Below, in pieces: positions 1 to 11,870 of a stretch of DNA of 64,000 bases. Both the position numbers and the translations under genes were made by a program. Source of the DNA: Carposina sasakii (taxonomy: Eukaryota; Arthropoda; Insecta; Lepidoptera; Carposinidae); assembly GCA_014607495.2 (NCBI GenBank), contig CP053172.1, forward strand, positions 2,742,888 through 2,806,887, given 5' to 3'. Under the pieces are notes generated by a model. It ran no database searches. It saw only the letters and a list, made by a program, of their open reading frames with translations, and was not told where the DNA came from. Each line of letters opens with the position of its first letter. Position 1 is the stretch's first letter.

Positions 1-296
1 TGCGATATTCAAGGATCACGATTGTTTAGTCGACGTTTAAATACTTGCAATGATTTGTCTGCTTTGTCTGTCACCCTCAATGACACCTGTCACTAATTAG
101 CGGCCATGTTGTTTTTAGCTGGCTGGATAATTAAGTATAATTATTAAGAAATCTATACATAACGGACGCATTATGCCAGAGAACACCGGCCAGACCTGCC
201 TGATTATTCGATATTGTTAATAAGACATTATTAACAGGCTAAGGGCAGTTTTCTTAACGCTCAGTCATAGGCGGCCTTCATCATCGTCACAATTCT

Positions 297-426
297 CAGC
301 CAGCCATGAGAAGTCCACTGCTGAACATAGGCCTCCGCCAACAACCTCTACTCCGACAGGTCGGAAGCGGTCTCCATCCAACCGACGCCCGCGAGGCCGC
401 GACCTTGGCTAAGTCATCCGTCCATC
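297..426 (-). mobile_element. RTE-clade LINE 3'-end fragment
   Basis: This short stretch matches, on the - strand, the 3' end of the RTE retrotransposon ORF seen better at 23550-24098: the segment before the stop is recognisable (GGCCTCCGCCAACAACC corresponds to the coding stretch around GEAYVQQW). It is 5'-truncated as usual for LINEs. It lies about 30 bp beyond the donor of the proline-rich exon, so probably in the following intron of that gene. Confidence 0.7.
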
Positions 427-458
427 CCCTTAGCAACTATATAAAAAAATGAACCAAC

Positions 459-859
459 CTGTCAACGGGAGGTGGAAGCGGCGCCATCATATGTGGATGA
501 GGAGGCATAGGCGGATGTGACGGATGCGGGTGGAACGGAGACCCGGGCGGCGCGAATCCCGGCCCCGGAAAGTGACCCTGCTGCGGCGGCGGCGGGCCAG
601 GCGGGAAGCCGCCGCCGGAGCCCGGTCTGGCCGACGGGCTGCCGAACGGGCCGGGGGCAGCATACGGCGGGCCGGCAAACCCGGGTCCCGGGCCGGGCGT
701 GGACGGCGCGGGCGACGCCGCGAACGCCGGGCCTGCGGGCGAGCCTGCCGGCGGGGCGAAGGAGGGGAACGGCGGCTCGCTGTTGCCGCTCTTCCACGCT
801 GCCGGCACGCCGGCGGTTTCGTCCAGCGCCGGGACGCGCCGCTGCAGGCCCACCGACAT
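459..859 (-). CDS. Proline/glycine-rich exon of an unidentified gene
   Basis: A 401-bp open exon on the - strand, much richer in GC than its surroundings. An acceptor (CTCCACAG) lies just before the codons MSVGLQRRVPALDE, and a donor (TTGACAG/GTTGGT) lies at the other end. The translation is a low-complexity proline-, glycine- and alanine-rich domain with PPGPPPP and a histidine-rich HPHPSHPP stretch towards the end, as in RNA-binding proteins, adaptors and secretory-pathway scaffolds. The ATG at the exon start may be an internal Met, because the frame abuts the acceptor. I do not recognise the family and no flanking domain is visible; downstream exons would lie left of base 1. GC-biased coding composition and two usable splice sites support it; other frames of this GC-rich patch are also open, so the frame choice is only moderately sure. 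Confidence 0.5.
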
Positions 860-904
860 CTGTGGAGTTTGGGGGTTTGGTCAGCAGCCGTAGCAGGTGG
901 GTAA

Positions 905-1095
905 AAGAGATACATTGTACATAATTTCTAGTATAATAGGGTCTCCGACCGTATTTTGGCCAAGACAGCCAATCTCTACGAAGATTAGCCAGTTACGCAG
1001 GAGATATTATTATTATAGTGCACAAGTGTGTGCGCAAATACAGATGCACTCTCTATTCCGATTAAAGCCGACACGACCGGAACAGTATGTTACTA
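905..1095 (-). repeat. Partial copy of the tRNA-derived SINE family of 42094-42425
   Basis: Read on the - strand it follows the 3' half of the SINE at 42094-42425: the CCGGTCGTGTCGG-like block, GTGTTTGCGCACACACTTGTGCAC-like block, the AATATCTCCTGCGTAAC block and the final CCGAAATACGGTCGGAG are all present in order, with point differences. The tRNA-like head is missing. Confidence 0.65.
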
Positions 1096-1319
1096 GTATT
1101 ATATTTGCAAAAGCACAGATCACAACCAAGTAACTCTGTCTTTCTATCACGCCAAAATTACTGAACAGATTTTAATTACATTTGGTACACAGGTAGAGCC
1201 TGAGAAAGGACACACGCAACTTTTTATATCCCGGGAAAATATTTTTATCCTGGATAATTTCGACATTTAGTTTTTTTCGGATGGAGTTGCGGGCGTCCAC
1301 TAGTCTTAGAATAGGATGG

Positions 1320-1478
1320 TGCAAGTTCATGTGGTCCTATCGGCCCTTGGTGCTCTGCCTACCCCGTAAGGGATAAAGGCGTGATTATATGTACCTATGT
1401 ATGTAAGAGTCGACTAAGGAACTCTGGCGTTCTCTCAGGCGATAAGCTTGCAACTTGTCATTGATCGTTACATCTGTA
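1320..1478. repeat. Two abutting dispersed repeat fragments
   Basis: 1320-1405 (GTGGTCCTATCGGCCC to GGCGTGATTATATGTA) recurs at 25365-25440 and ends in a TATG-type microsatellite. 1406-1478 (GTAAGAGTCGACTAAGGAAC and on) belongs to the dispersed family at 3150-3378 and, inverted, at 51225-51345. Confidence 0.6.
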
Positions 1479-1654
1479 GGGTAAGCACGAACCTTTTTAC
1501 GCGGCGTAACGCGCTAGCGACTCGCTAGCAAAATCTATGTGATTTGACAGTTTGACGATAGCGTTACGGACTATCGAGAGGTTCGTGCTTGCCCTTCTGC
1601 CCTCGCTTTGTTAAACGTGGCTATGGTATCTTAATTATGATCCTGTAGTTCTCG

Positions 1655-1916
1655 CTGCGGTGCCGGCAGAGTAGAGTTTGTACCACCCCTGCCTGCCCGT
1701 GGAGTATCGTACGAGGCGATTAAGGGTTTCCGGGAGGTGGGCAGCAGCGTAGCTCCCGCACTGACAACATAGTCTGAAAATCACACTGCGGTCACCAACC
1801 CGCCTGCCCAGCGTGGTGACTATGGGCAAAACCCGCCCTGTGGCAATAGCCTTGTGGCGTGCCCTGGGGGAGGCCTACGTCCAGCAGTGGACTGTAATAG
1901 GCTGAAGAAGAAGAAG
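1655..1916 (+). mobile_element. SINE with RTE-like 3' end, near full length
   Basis: About 260 bp running from the head GCGGTGCCGGCAGAGTAGAG through CGTACGAGGCGATTAAGGG and GGTCACCAACCCGCCTGCCC to the tail GGAGGCCTACGTCCAGCAG, ending in (GAA)n. The same architecture, bounded by a 12-bp target duplication, is at 24509-24770. The last 60 nt match the 3' end of RTE LINE copies in this window. No clear pol III A or B box was seen in the head. Confidence 0.8.
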
Positions 1917-3149
1917 TTCTGCGCTATTCCATTTTGAGAACACAGCTGTCTGTGTATCATTAATTTTATCCTTCATTTTAATGTATCTTTCTTCTTTTTC
2001 AGGAAACTTTAATTAACAATAAGGTTATTATTACAAATACTAACTACTTTTTTAAATTTCAAACCTAAAGTAAATATTAAAAGAAGTTCAATTGATTCAT
2101 TTACCAAATGGTTACACACCGAAACTGTGTATCTCATAATTTTAATTTTTTGAGTCCACTTTCAGTTTGCGTTTTTTTATTGATGAGATTATAGTAAATA
2201 TTGACATGTAAGAATCGTAGTTGACCTAAATTGGCAATTAGCATGACAATAACGTTATGGTTCATAACGTTATTGTCATCTTCATAGTTTTCAGTCATTG
2301 TGGAAAATCTATTGCATACGTTTTCACTGGGGTACTTTTTAATACTTTATTTCCCTTCACTATGGGTTCGCCCACTACCGGGCCCTACACCCTCCACTGA
2401 CCCTCGGATCTGATAACTCATAACTGCGAAAACAATGTGTTGGGTTAACTTGGGTTTTAGAGTTTCGTAATAATTAGTGGTTTACTAATTTACTAATTTC
2501 TATAATCCTGAGGATGCCACGGTTGTTGGCGAAACATATGTAGATTATTAATCTAGTTTTTGATTTCGGAAATAGTGCGATGTATTATCTTGCATGTTAG
2601 GTGCTCGGGTCTGGTTTCTTTTGGCGATTGTAGGTAGTGCAAGTGCTTGTTTTCGCAGTTATGAGTTATCAGATCCGAGGGTCAGTGGAGGATGTAGGGT
2701 CTGGTGGTGGGCGCACCCATAGTAAATGTTTGAACTTCCGAATTATAACGCCTAATACAATTTCATTTATAAAACTTTATTTCCCGCCTGCGCTAGAAGG
2801 AGGGTTATGTTTTTAGAGTGTATGTATATGTATTTCTTTGGCACGCTCTAGAGCCCAAATGGCTTGTAACATTTGAGCTAGAGAGGTATCATTAGATTGG
2901 TCTTAGTCATGAGAATGACACTGGAACAAAAAATTTATGCAGTCGGATTTTGTCTTTAAATTAATAATTATATTTTCTATAATTTTTAGGCAGACTTAAG
3001 AACGCTATGACGTTGATAATAAAAATATTATGGAGGTACTTGAAAATATTAATTTCTTTTTTAGAATGTTTTTTACTCAGATATTGTTGTATATCCGTGT
3101 AACCTGAATTAAAAATTAAATAATGAAGTGGGTACTTCAAATCCTGTAC
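1917..3149. repeat. AT-rich stretch with a long-TIR element at 2359-2722
   Basis: No gene is visible. At 2359-2722 an element has inverted termini of about 75 bp: ACTATGGGTTCGCCCACTAC at the left and its complement ending GGGCGCACCCATAGT at the right, each followed inward by the CACTGACCCTCGGATCTG block. The inside matches, inverted, the copy at 50271-50545. Related ends occur at 13466 and 46919. Confidence 0.65.
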
Positions 3150-3378
3150 TGATGCGGAGCTTCACGAGAAAACTTCAGCTGCATCTCTTTCCTTCTGTTC
3201 GTATCGTAAGAGTGGACTTAAGACACTCGAGCATTCTCTTAGGTGAAAAGCCACCCACTTCTCACTGATCATTCGTATCACTGTCCATGCTATCCTAGAA
3301 ATGGCTGAGGGATCTCGCAATGATACCACAGCCAATTGCTCTTGCAATTCTGTTTACCCCATTTTGGGAACATAGGCG
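3150..3378 (+). repeat. Dispersed repeat family (GATGCGGAGCTTCAC)
   Basis: Copies of the same sequence occur at 9104-9300 and 26155-26397, and inverted at 51225-51345. All share a GATGCGGxGCTTCACTAxAAT start, a GCATCTCxTTCC block, a CTCxGGCGAT/AAGC block and an end near CTGGTTACCCCATTTTGG. I see no TIR, tail or target duplication, so the class is unknown. Confidence 0.6.
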
Positions 3379-4546
3379 TGTATACACATATGTATGTATT
3401 GAGAACTACTTTTCGAATATAATACTTGATCGTACATAGGACATTTATATTCATATATTTTTAATATTACTTTGATCGAAAAGTTAGACAAAAAAGGATT
3501 TTAATTTTACTATAATCAAGAACTACAAGAACCAGGCAGGCATGGCTTTAAAACAACTGCATGTATTTAGTTAGTATAGGTACATAATGAGTTTCGAAAA
3601 AATATGGTGGCATCCGCCTAAGTCAGGATGATAAGACTTGAGTCATTCATAATTTTATTATTTATTATTATTGTCCTTACGTACTATACTTAGATGCAGT
3701 ACTTATCTATATTTTTAATACTATACTAGCATATTACAAGAATATTTTTGTAATAAACTCGTAAATACTATCTATGTTTTTCATATCAGACGTAAATATT
3801 TTCTAGATTTTGCATTGACCCCAATTAAAACACGAGATCTTGTTACAATTAATCTTAATTTGTCACGTTTGTGAACTATTTAGTTACGAGTCATCAGTTC
3901 CTATAATGTTATTAGAATGCTTTGAATTAATTTTACGAACGTAGGTATATAAATTATAGCTAAACTAGCAGCCCCCCTCGATTTTGTCCACGTAAACTTT
4001 AGAATCCCCGTTTTACACATTCTCATGTGAATTCTGGCAAAACCTTTAAGGTTTGCTACAGTCCTCAAGGAATGTACCTAGAAACGCTCAGTAGTTTCGA
4101 TTGTACTACTCTGTCAGTTACTTAGTAACAGAAGAGTTTTATGTTATTAATAAACAAAATATTATTTTCTCAGTCATTATACATTATGATAATATAGCAG
4201 GTGGAACGGACACAATTATGTATGAACATTCACGGCATTAGACAAACAAATGTCTTTCTTATTTGCCGTTGCCTTTACTATTCAAACACTGGATCCTAGG
4301 TATATTGGACTGGTAGCATTGAAGCCTCTCGCGCCATAGATGTAGGTTCAAAATGATTAATTTTTTCCATTAGTTAAAATTCTAGAAATGTGGCATATTT
4401 CATTTCTTACGAGTATACATTCATATATTATCAACAAGTATGATTTAGCTGCCTCGGTTTTTGATTCTGTCTTGACTATCTATGTATAATTATTAATCTC
4501 AATTAAGCCTATCTGCGCTTTGAAGATTAATAATAATAATAATAAG
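3379..4546. other. AT-rich intergenic DNA, nothing recognised
   Basis: Highly AT-rich with no open frame resembling a protein, no tRNA-like fold and no repeat shared with other parts of the window that I could see. Confidence 0.5.
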
Positions 4547-5018
4547 CCCGCAGGGCAGCTTGTGGCGAGCTGTTGGGAGGTAGCGTTCCCGCGGACCTGA
4601 AGTGCTCCTGGGGAAAGACCCTGTTCCTCATTTCCGGCGCCGGAGTGAGATCTGACGAGGAACAGTTCCCCCACCTCTGCCTTGCCTTCGCCGGCCGGGC
4701 AGAGTGGAGTCGCGAGAGCTATGACAGCTTGAGGGTGGACGTGCCCGTCAGTAAGTGGCAAGGTGGCTTCGGTTTAAAGTCCAGGGGCACCCCTCCACTT
4801 TAGCTCTGCACTCCAATAGTGTTGCACATGGCGGGGACCATCGCCGGATGTATCATATTGTGCGTTCGGCGATGGTATCCGTCATGTGTATCCCACACCA
4901 TAATAAAGTTCTCTCAAAAGGGCCTCTACATCTTGGCTACGGCCCGATGCACGCCTCTCAAAGGACCGGGACTCTGTAGTCCCGAGAATTTTAAAAGAGA
5001 TACAAATAATAATAATAT
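4547..5018 (+). mobile_element. Probable retroposed element flanked by (TAA)n
   Basis: A GC-rich block, sharply distinct from its AT-rich surroundings, lies between TTAATAATAATAATAATAAG and ACAAATAATAATAATA. GC content, the (TAA)n-type end and open but unrecognisable frames fit the 3' part of a non-LTR element (R1/I-like tails are often TAA repeats). No motif names the family, and a single-copy GC-rich exon is not excluded. Confidence 0.4.
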
Positions 5019-6148
5019 TTATTTAGGCGTCGTATACCCACTGGTTAATAAACATGACAACTTATATCCTATGTTAGTTTGTACATTATAACTACATTTT
5101 AAAAATATCTCCTACAATCTATATTTATCTATATTAAATGGCGGGCATACTCTCTAACTCTCGAAGTCCCGAAGTTCTTTCAAACCGTTGTTTGGTATTA
5201 ATCGACCTAATCGTGAGATACCTATGCATGTGGAAATTAATTTCTGAACTCCTTACGTAAATGGGTGAATTTCAACAACCTCGATTTTTGACTAATTACG
5301 CTGGCGAAATTTTATATCCACTTTCCATAACTTTTTTGTATTCGAAGTAATAGCCAAAAATATATAATATTCAGTCATATAGTACACATTTTTAAAAACG
5401 TATTATTTCTTGAGATATCTGCATTTAAAAATTTCAATCGCCATCGATATTATTATCAAACCACCGAAATTGTAAATCTCTCCACTGATATTGATTACAA
5501 CCAGCGGAATTATAAATACAGGAGAACATCATATGGATTACCTATTTATTTATTTTATAAGAACTTGAAAACTTTAGATTTTTCGTTTATTAGTTGGTAA
5601 TAATGTTTATCATCATGATTATAAGCTTAGAAACTATGATAACAAATTTAAGGAACACGTTAACAGTTAGAGAAATATTTTATTACATACTTTAAAATGC
5701 TTCCTAGTGAGTTTTTTCTTGGCATAAAACGTAGTGGCCATGGTATCTCCTTTAAGATCTCGCAGTTCTGACTACACAATTTCAGGAACCTAGCCGTATT
5801 TATTTATATGTACGTAAAAATCTTCGAAAACCAGAAATAAGGATCATTTCTTTTCACATGTGAAAGTGCACCTCGTTAGCTACCTTTATATATAAGGAAC
5901 ACCCCATCCGAAAATTCACGGTGTCGGAGATATGACAATTTTATGATTTTTTTAAAATATCCTTTTAAGAGCAGTAGAATGGCATATAAGAAATGAATCA
6001 CATTTTATACTTTGACCTCCCAAAAATCTATCAACATGGAATGGTCAAGCAAAATTTGTTAAATGTTTTTGCCAATTAAGCCCCTACTCTTTCAAAATAA
6101 TATACAGCGTCATGCGTACCCTTTATCAAACTATTTAATAAGCTACTC

Positions 6149-7086
6149 AAAAAGGTGTAACTTATTATGAGAAAGCTTACCAGCAGCTGACCAATAAAGG
6201 TTTCGAAAAATACATTCCGTGGCGCTACAGCCTATAGCAGTGTTATATTGAGGCAAGTAGAATGTAGAACTCTTCTGTTAGCATCAGGCGTACTTGTTCA
6301 AGCTACTCGGGTTTATCGCAAAGTTACTCGGGTTTATTCGTAACTGTTCATTTATAGTAGCAATTTTGGGTGGTTTCCTTGAGGTTGAACTGAAGGCCAA
6401 ATCATATTCAATATCACAAAACGTGGGATTGAAGTAGATAATAATTATGTGCATGAGTACACCTACTTAGGCCAGTAGAACATTCAATATATAGATATTT
6501 TTTCTGAGAACAATCAGGACTCACAAAAATATTACATTCTTATTGGTCAGCTATTAATATTGAGGGATGAATCTTAAGTGCCCGGAAGAACTTAGTTCAT
6601 TTAGGAACGGTTCCCTTCCTATGATCTTATAACGTCTACTTGTCGATATGTGTACTTATGCTGTCTATCGATTGACCTACAGTGCTCAGACTATATCAGA
6701 AACACCATTAGGTATGCTAATCGCCTACCAAAAAGGAACTGGATAGTAAAAGTGCCGGCCGTGTTAGTCGTTTAGACACCGAAAGATAGACGAACAGTGT
6801 AACGGGCTGGATGCTACAGAGCGGCTGCCTGAGGTAGGAGTAAGACGAGATGGAGGTGGCGGTATGACCTCGATTTGAGTTGAACTGCATCATGAAAAGG
6901 CCTTTGGATAGCAGTAAGATTCCTATGCTATATATTATAATGTCAGTTCATCACCTTTGTATTTTTTAAATTTGACTACAAACTTAGGTTACTTGTTAAA
7001 AAAGGTTGTCGCGCCATAGGATAGCACCTTTTAAAATTCTTATTAGTCAGCTGTTGGTAAGCTTTTTCATAATTATACCTTTTGAA
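6149..7086. repeat. Inverted-repeat pair, possible degenerate DNA element
   Basis: The left arm around AAAGCTTACCAGCAGCTGACC and the right arm, read in complement as AAAGCTTACCAACAGCTGACT, match over roughly 70-80 bp with many differences. The spacing of about 0.9 kb would suit an old non-autonomous transposon. No target duplication was identified. Confidence 0.35.
6770..6910 (+). pseudogene. Decayed LINE reverse-transcriptase C-terminus
   Basis: With stops and frameshifts ignored, one frame reads a GRSKTRW stretch followed by a basic/acidic segment. This resembles the GRPxxRWxDDL motif near the C-terminus of non-LTR retrotransposon ORFs (compare the intact version at 23550-24098). It carries several stops and is clearly dead. 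Confidence 0.35.
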
Positions 7087-9103
7087 TTTAGTTTAATTAA
7101 GTGTGCGCATTACGTGCAATCATTATTTTGAATGAATAGGAAAGAATCAGGAAAAAAAAATTATAAACCTTTTGGTAATTATACTTTGACAATGCCAAGG
7201 TTATGTCTGTTGTTTTGTCTCAAATGATTATTTATTTATCTAGTTGAATTACTAAAATATACACGTATTTTAGTTTTTTTATGCATTTCCATTTAATAAT
7301 AAGGTGATTTTAAAAACATTACAAAATGGGGCATAACCCTGAAGCCGTAATTTTTTCAATGGGTCTTCCTTCCCATGAAGGTAGAAAAAGGGCTGTACTT
7401 TTACATCTCAATAAAAATAATACCCGTTTTCCAGTCATCCTGTATACAAAAAGACAAAATATCAATTACGGTGACATAATTAAATTACGGTGGCCCTCTT
7501 TTTTGCCACCGGAGCCACTGGAGTTGCGACACCGTACTTAGAATTAATTAATAAAGTAAAAATTATAACGGACACTATTATTTTAAATGTAGTAATTCGT
7601 TTGCAATTACGTCGATATATCTAATCTTTAATCATCTGTAAAATTTCTTTTTAAACAGCCTTTTAGTTTTTTAAATACACATGACACCGTTATATGATAA
7701 ATTTGTATTCCTGCGCCACCGCAGGTTATACTTACGTTTTTGGCGGGAAAACTGTTCAGTGTATCAAACATCCTTGTACTTGGTATACGATGGGCTTGAC
7801 AGAGCAGTGCGGAGAAAGATAGCTTAGCATCTATCTCATTCATTATGATGAAATAGTGTAATGTTCAAAATGCGCCAGCGTTATTGACTTTTTCCGCGGG
7901 ACATTTTTAAAAAGCTGTTACAGGTACTACCGGGTTAAGTTAAATTACTGCTCATGGTGTAAATAATAGTGTCATTTAATGTATTTTTAAAATATTTATG
8001 TATTCTGTTAAATTAATTCACCCGAAAATTGAAAGAGCCAAATTTATTTTTGCAAATGAAGTGGGGACATAGCACCGCAATTAGATTTAGAGCCTTTGAT
8101 AATTTTTTTAATGCATAAACAAATAGATTTTGGTCTTAAGTTTTAAACGTTAGTCTAGATCATTGTCTGAACTTAATGAAAAAAAATTTAATAAATATGT
8201 ATTTTGCACTTTCCATTACGATTTTCATCCACGCCACGCTAAAAACGTACCTGGGAAATTCACCCAAATATTTGGTTATTCTTATTCGTGCTTTATTCAA
8301 TAGGACTTTCCCGTTTTTATTGAGTTAATTCACGAAGAGTTATGTTAAATCCTGTCTTCTCTACTCCAGTATACCTACTCCTAACCGTAGGCTAGGCCAG
8401 GGGAACTTACAAATAACGAACTTACAATAATCTTGCATCTTGATATTTTTGTGCCTATCAAGCAAATAGTGGCTTAAACAGATCTGGACCTTAGCGACCT
8501 GTAGTGGAAGACGTCGTCAGAGGGATATTAATTGACTCACTAGGCTGATCGAAAGAATGGTAAGTGTCTGGTGGAACACTTATCGACTGAATCAATGGCA
8601 ATGTCGGACCAGCCACCCTCTTCTACAAGAGTCACCCTGTACTACAGTTATGAGAGTGAAGGAACGTCGTTCACATAGTCAGATGAAAGTCTATTCTTAT
8701 ATTGTAGTGTGAACAAAATATGCCCTTCAGCTGCATGTACATATACTGAGTAGGTATGGGTACTTACCTACCTACTACAGTTCTTCCAGTAAGTCTCGTA
8801 TCATGGCAAAACTAATAAGTGCCGTATTTTTCAACTTCTTTAGCCAAATACCTGAATCCGATGTTTGCTGTAAACATACTTTAAATCTATTACACCTTTC
8901 AGATAAAGAGATTCCAGAGATATTATCGAATAACTTGTTTTTGCAAGAAAAGCGTGCTCCACGATAGTTAGCGTTAGCTAGCCGCATTATTCTAATATCT
9001 TTCAATCTCTCACCGTCTACCTGTTTCGCCTTTCTCTGTAAATTCTTATCAATAACTTCATCAAGTCAAGTTTAAATGCTGTGTCAACAACATTATTAAC
9101 ACC

Positions 9104-9300
9104 ATGTTGACGCGAGGCTTCACTAGAATACGTCAGTTGCATCTCTTTTCGTACATGTTTTAAGAGTAGACTCACTCAGGCGATTAGCTAGCAACTTGTC
9201 ACTGATCTTTTATAATTGGGCTGCAATTCTAAAAATGGCTGCAGGATCATGTTCGTGGTCTAGTAGTTCTGGTTACCCCATTTTGGAAACTCAACTAAGT
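9104..9300 (+). repeat. Copy of the 3150-3378 repeat family
   Basis: Same order of blocks as the 3150-3378 copy: GAGGCTTCACTAGAATACGT, GCATCTCTTTTCGTAC, CTCAGGCGATTAGC, and the terminal CTGGTTACCCCATTTTGG. Divergence is moderate. Confidence 0.6.
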
Positions 9301-10379
9301 GTAAATTATGTATGTTTTAGTAATATTTCTATTTCTATAACTATGTGATCTAAGATTGAAGGTTTGGTAACTTCTTCGATCTTGTTCTTCTTGGTCTATT
9401 TAATTTTAGAAAGTTACCGTTAATTTTAGGAATATCTGTAAGTTTCAAAGCGTAACATTGCTGTCCAGTCAGCGGTTAAACGGTTCACGAAGACTTCTTC
9501 TGTAACGGTATCTGTCGGTAGAGCAGCATTTCGTTTTATAGCGTTTAATTTTTTAATTGAACACAAATCAAAAACAAATCATAACTCTTGCATCATGACG
9601 TGTTTGTATGCATTAGTTTAAGCTTTCTGAACAGACAATCGTATTCAATTTCTGGCTAAGACATAGGTAGCTTTCTTATCCTCTTGATATTGACTGTGCA
9701 TGTTGTGAATATAAAGGTTCTTGTGGTATCAAAGGTTACCACTTAGATACTTACTACCTTTTACCTTTTTACCTACTTAATACCTTTTCGCATCCAGTTT
9801 TTCTTATCAGGCATGCCTATAATAGGTTTTTTACCTGGCAGGGGCTAAACCCAAGAAGGTACAATATAATGTAATAGAATTATTACTTGTGCTTGTAAAG
9901 TAAAACATCTCCTCGAGTAGCTTACACAAGTTATTGTTTCGTCATTACAGAACCGCTAAAGCAAGGCAGGTAGGTACACAAGCCAAACAAGTTTTAAGGT
10001 TACCTAAACAGTTTGTATATAAAATACGGCAGCGCAACGTACCATTTTTTTTTCAGATTAGGTCCTTATTGATTAAAATTGACTTCGACTAGTGTTACTT
10101 AGTGACAAGGAGATTAACAATTATGATTGTATAGTATGAATATTTTAAGAGTGTTATAATAGCGTTTGAGATAATGGTCCCTCGAGCCGTATTCCTTTAA
10201 AATTCTAGATATCCGTCTGATTTTTTTTTTGTAAAAATATGATCTTTGTATCCTAAACAGTGATCACAGTCAACATGATTCTTTATCGATTCGTAAATAT
10301 TCCCTCCAAAATCCGAACATAAAAAAGGGGTTACGAAAAAAGAACCTGCTCTGGATATAAAAAAAACACAGCGAGAATA

Positions 10380-11045
10380 CGAGGGATAGACCTCCGTACC
10401 TCCGTTCGATCAGCGGCGAGCGCCCCACTCGTATGTTAAAACCTCCGGTACTGGGGCGAGCTACCCCGCATTTCTGCTCTGACACAACAGAAATAACACC
10501 GAGCACAAGCTCTTCACTTACAATGTTCCGGTTGCCTTTCTTCCTCATACGAACATTGTACGCCGTTTATCCATTTAACTATTTTAAAACTACACTACAC
10601 TGACACCAGAATCCTCACGCTCACTGACATCGAAATTTTAGTTTTTTTTGGAAGCGTTGTCGCGTGTAGCGTCTGCCGGCCGGCGGGACGAAAACAAAGC
10701 GGGTCGCAGGTAGCCAACACTGTGGCGGGTCCAATAGATTCGTTCTCAAATATTTTACATTATTTCACTGATTAGATGAGGAAAATATTAGCGTTCGCCT
10801 CATGACAGCGGTGTTGCGTGGCGCATTGTATGGCTGTCGATAGCAGGTACGCCCGGCGCGTATCGCTCGATCGCACTGTGGTACTGTTGAACCCGTGTTC
10901 GCGTCGAAGGGAGATGGGGACGGGTGTGCCTCGCGGGCCGGGGGGCATGGACGCCGTTTTACCGACAATTCCACGCTCGCATCGAGCTGTTTTGCCGACC
11001 GAGCCAGTGATCGGACAGGTGTCTAGGATCTTTGGAAGTTAGCGC
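10380..11045. promoter_or_regulatory. GC-rich, CpG-containing patch, possible promoter region
   Basis: About 650 bp with many CG dinucleotides (GCCGGCCGGCGGGACG near 10676, repeated CG-rich words at 10850-10980) in otherwise AT-rich DNA. Such patches in insects often mark promoters or first exons. A candidate minus-strand first exon ends here (10523-10549); the same patch lies 0.8-1.5 kb upstream of mRpL43. No core promoter motif is decisive. Confidence 0.35.
10523..10549 (-). CDS. Possible minus-strand first coding exon (MRKKGNRNI)
   Basis: On the - strand a 9-codon segment MRKKGNRNI ends in a good donor (AACATT/GTAAGTG). The sequence upstream of it is non-repetitive and GC-rich, ending GTAGTTTTAAAATAGTT before a short upstream ATG frame. 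If real, it would be the first coding exon of a minus-strand gene whose next exon could be as far away as the proline-rich exon at 459-859. The evidence is only splice-site quality and composition, so this is tentative. Confidence 0.25.
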
Positions 11046-11870
11046 TTCTAGTGACGATCAGTGACTCATGTTTGTTTGTTTTATAATAGTTTTAATATTT
11101 GTTGTCGCTAGGTATACACGTTTATATCTGTCAAATGTAGATAAATAAAATATTTACTTTTTCTTGATATGCTCACTTACTCAAAAACTTAAAATTTTGA
11201 GTTAGCCAGTTTTACCTTACGGCTTTATAATGATAATAATCAATACAACTACTCTTTAATTATGCTTGTTAGACATCTACCTACATTTCTAAATTTTATA
11301 GTAATAAGATGAATTAAACTATCTATTTAAATAATTTAGGAATCAAGAAGGTTGAAGGAATGAAAAAAAATGGTATAAGTACCTACTCACTCATAAGGCT
11401 TTAATAAAATATTTATATACCTGTGAATTTACACTTTTGTGCAGTGTCATGATTCTTTACAGGATATTTTTGTCTTCCAACTATAGAAAGAGAAATGCCA
11501 TTTCAAAGTTGAAGAGAAATACCTTAACTTTGTATTATTGTCTATTAAAACCTCATTGATTGTTATATTCGTTGTAATTTTGGTATGTGTATCATGTGGC
11601 CTAGCATATTTTTTATATATTTACTTTATTGGAACTGTAAATACGATAAAACAAAGAGAGGCCACATTTACCGCATTGAATAGATTTTTTGCACTCGTAG
11701 TGTGCTGCATAGTGCGTTTATGGCTACGTGACACTCTAACATCTTTGCTTTTTTATGTAAAGCGAAAATTGTGTCAAATTAAGTGTCAAATTGTTATTTA
11801 TAACCTCTAAACAACTTTAAATAAAAATAACTTTATTCAAAATAAAATTAATTAAGTGAAGCTATATAAC
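11046..11870. other. Upstream region of mRpL43
   Basis: AT-rich, with no recognised repeat. An open frame at 11538-11810 encodes a hydrophobic stretch, but it lacks an ATG near its start and resembles nothing I know. The last 100 bp before the mRpL43 ATG probably hold its short 5' UTR. Confidence 0.4.

Larger units (their letters stand above)
5019..10269. other. Gene-poor AT-rich DNA with decayed repeats
   Basis: No coding exon is supported over 5.2 kb. Visible pieces: inverted arms near 6149-6232 and 7012-7086 (AAAGCTTACCAGCAGCTGAC against its complement), a decayed LINE 3' fragment at 6770-6910, and a repeat copy at 9104-9300. Between 7320 and 7550 a 71-codon open frame exists but has no recognisable motif. 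Confidence 0.5.

Noticed and set aside
1635..1829. Minus-strand frame containing [11 protein letters not shown], also seen at 24.6, 26.7 and 55.6 kb
   Set aside because: The same peptide recurs wherever the RTE-tailed SINE occurs; it is the SINE translated, not a gene.
4573..4979. GC-rich open frames as a host gene
   Set aside because: Flanked by TAA microsatellites, no splice sites or known motif; a retroposed element is more likely, although not proven.
11538..11810. 90-codon hydrophobic frame upstream of mRpL43
   Set aside because: No ATG at its start and no resemblance to a known family; hydrophobic codons are expected from T-rich DNA.
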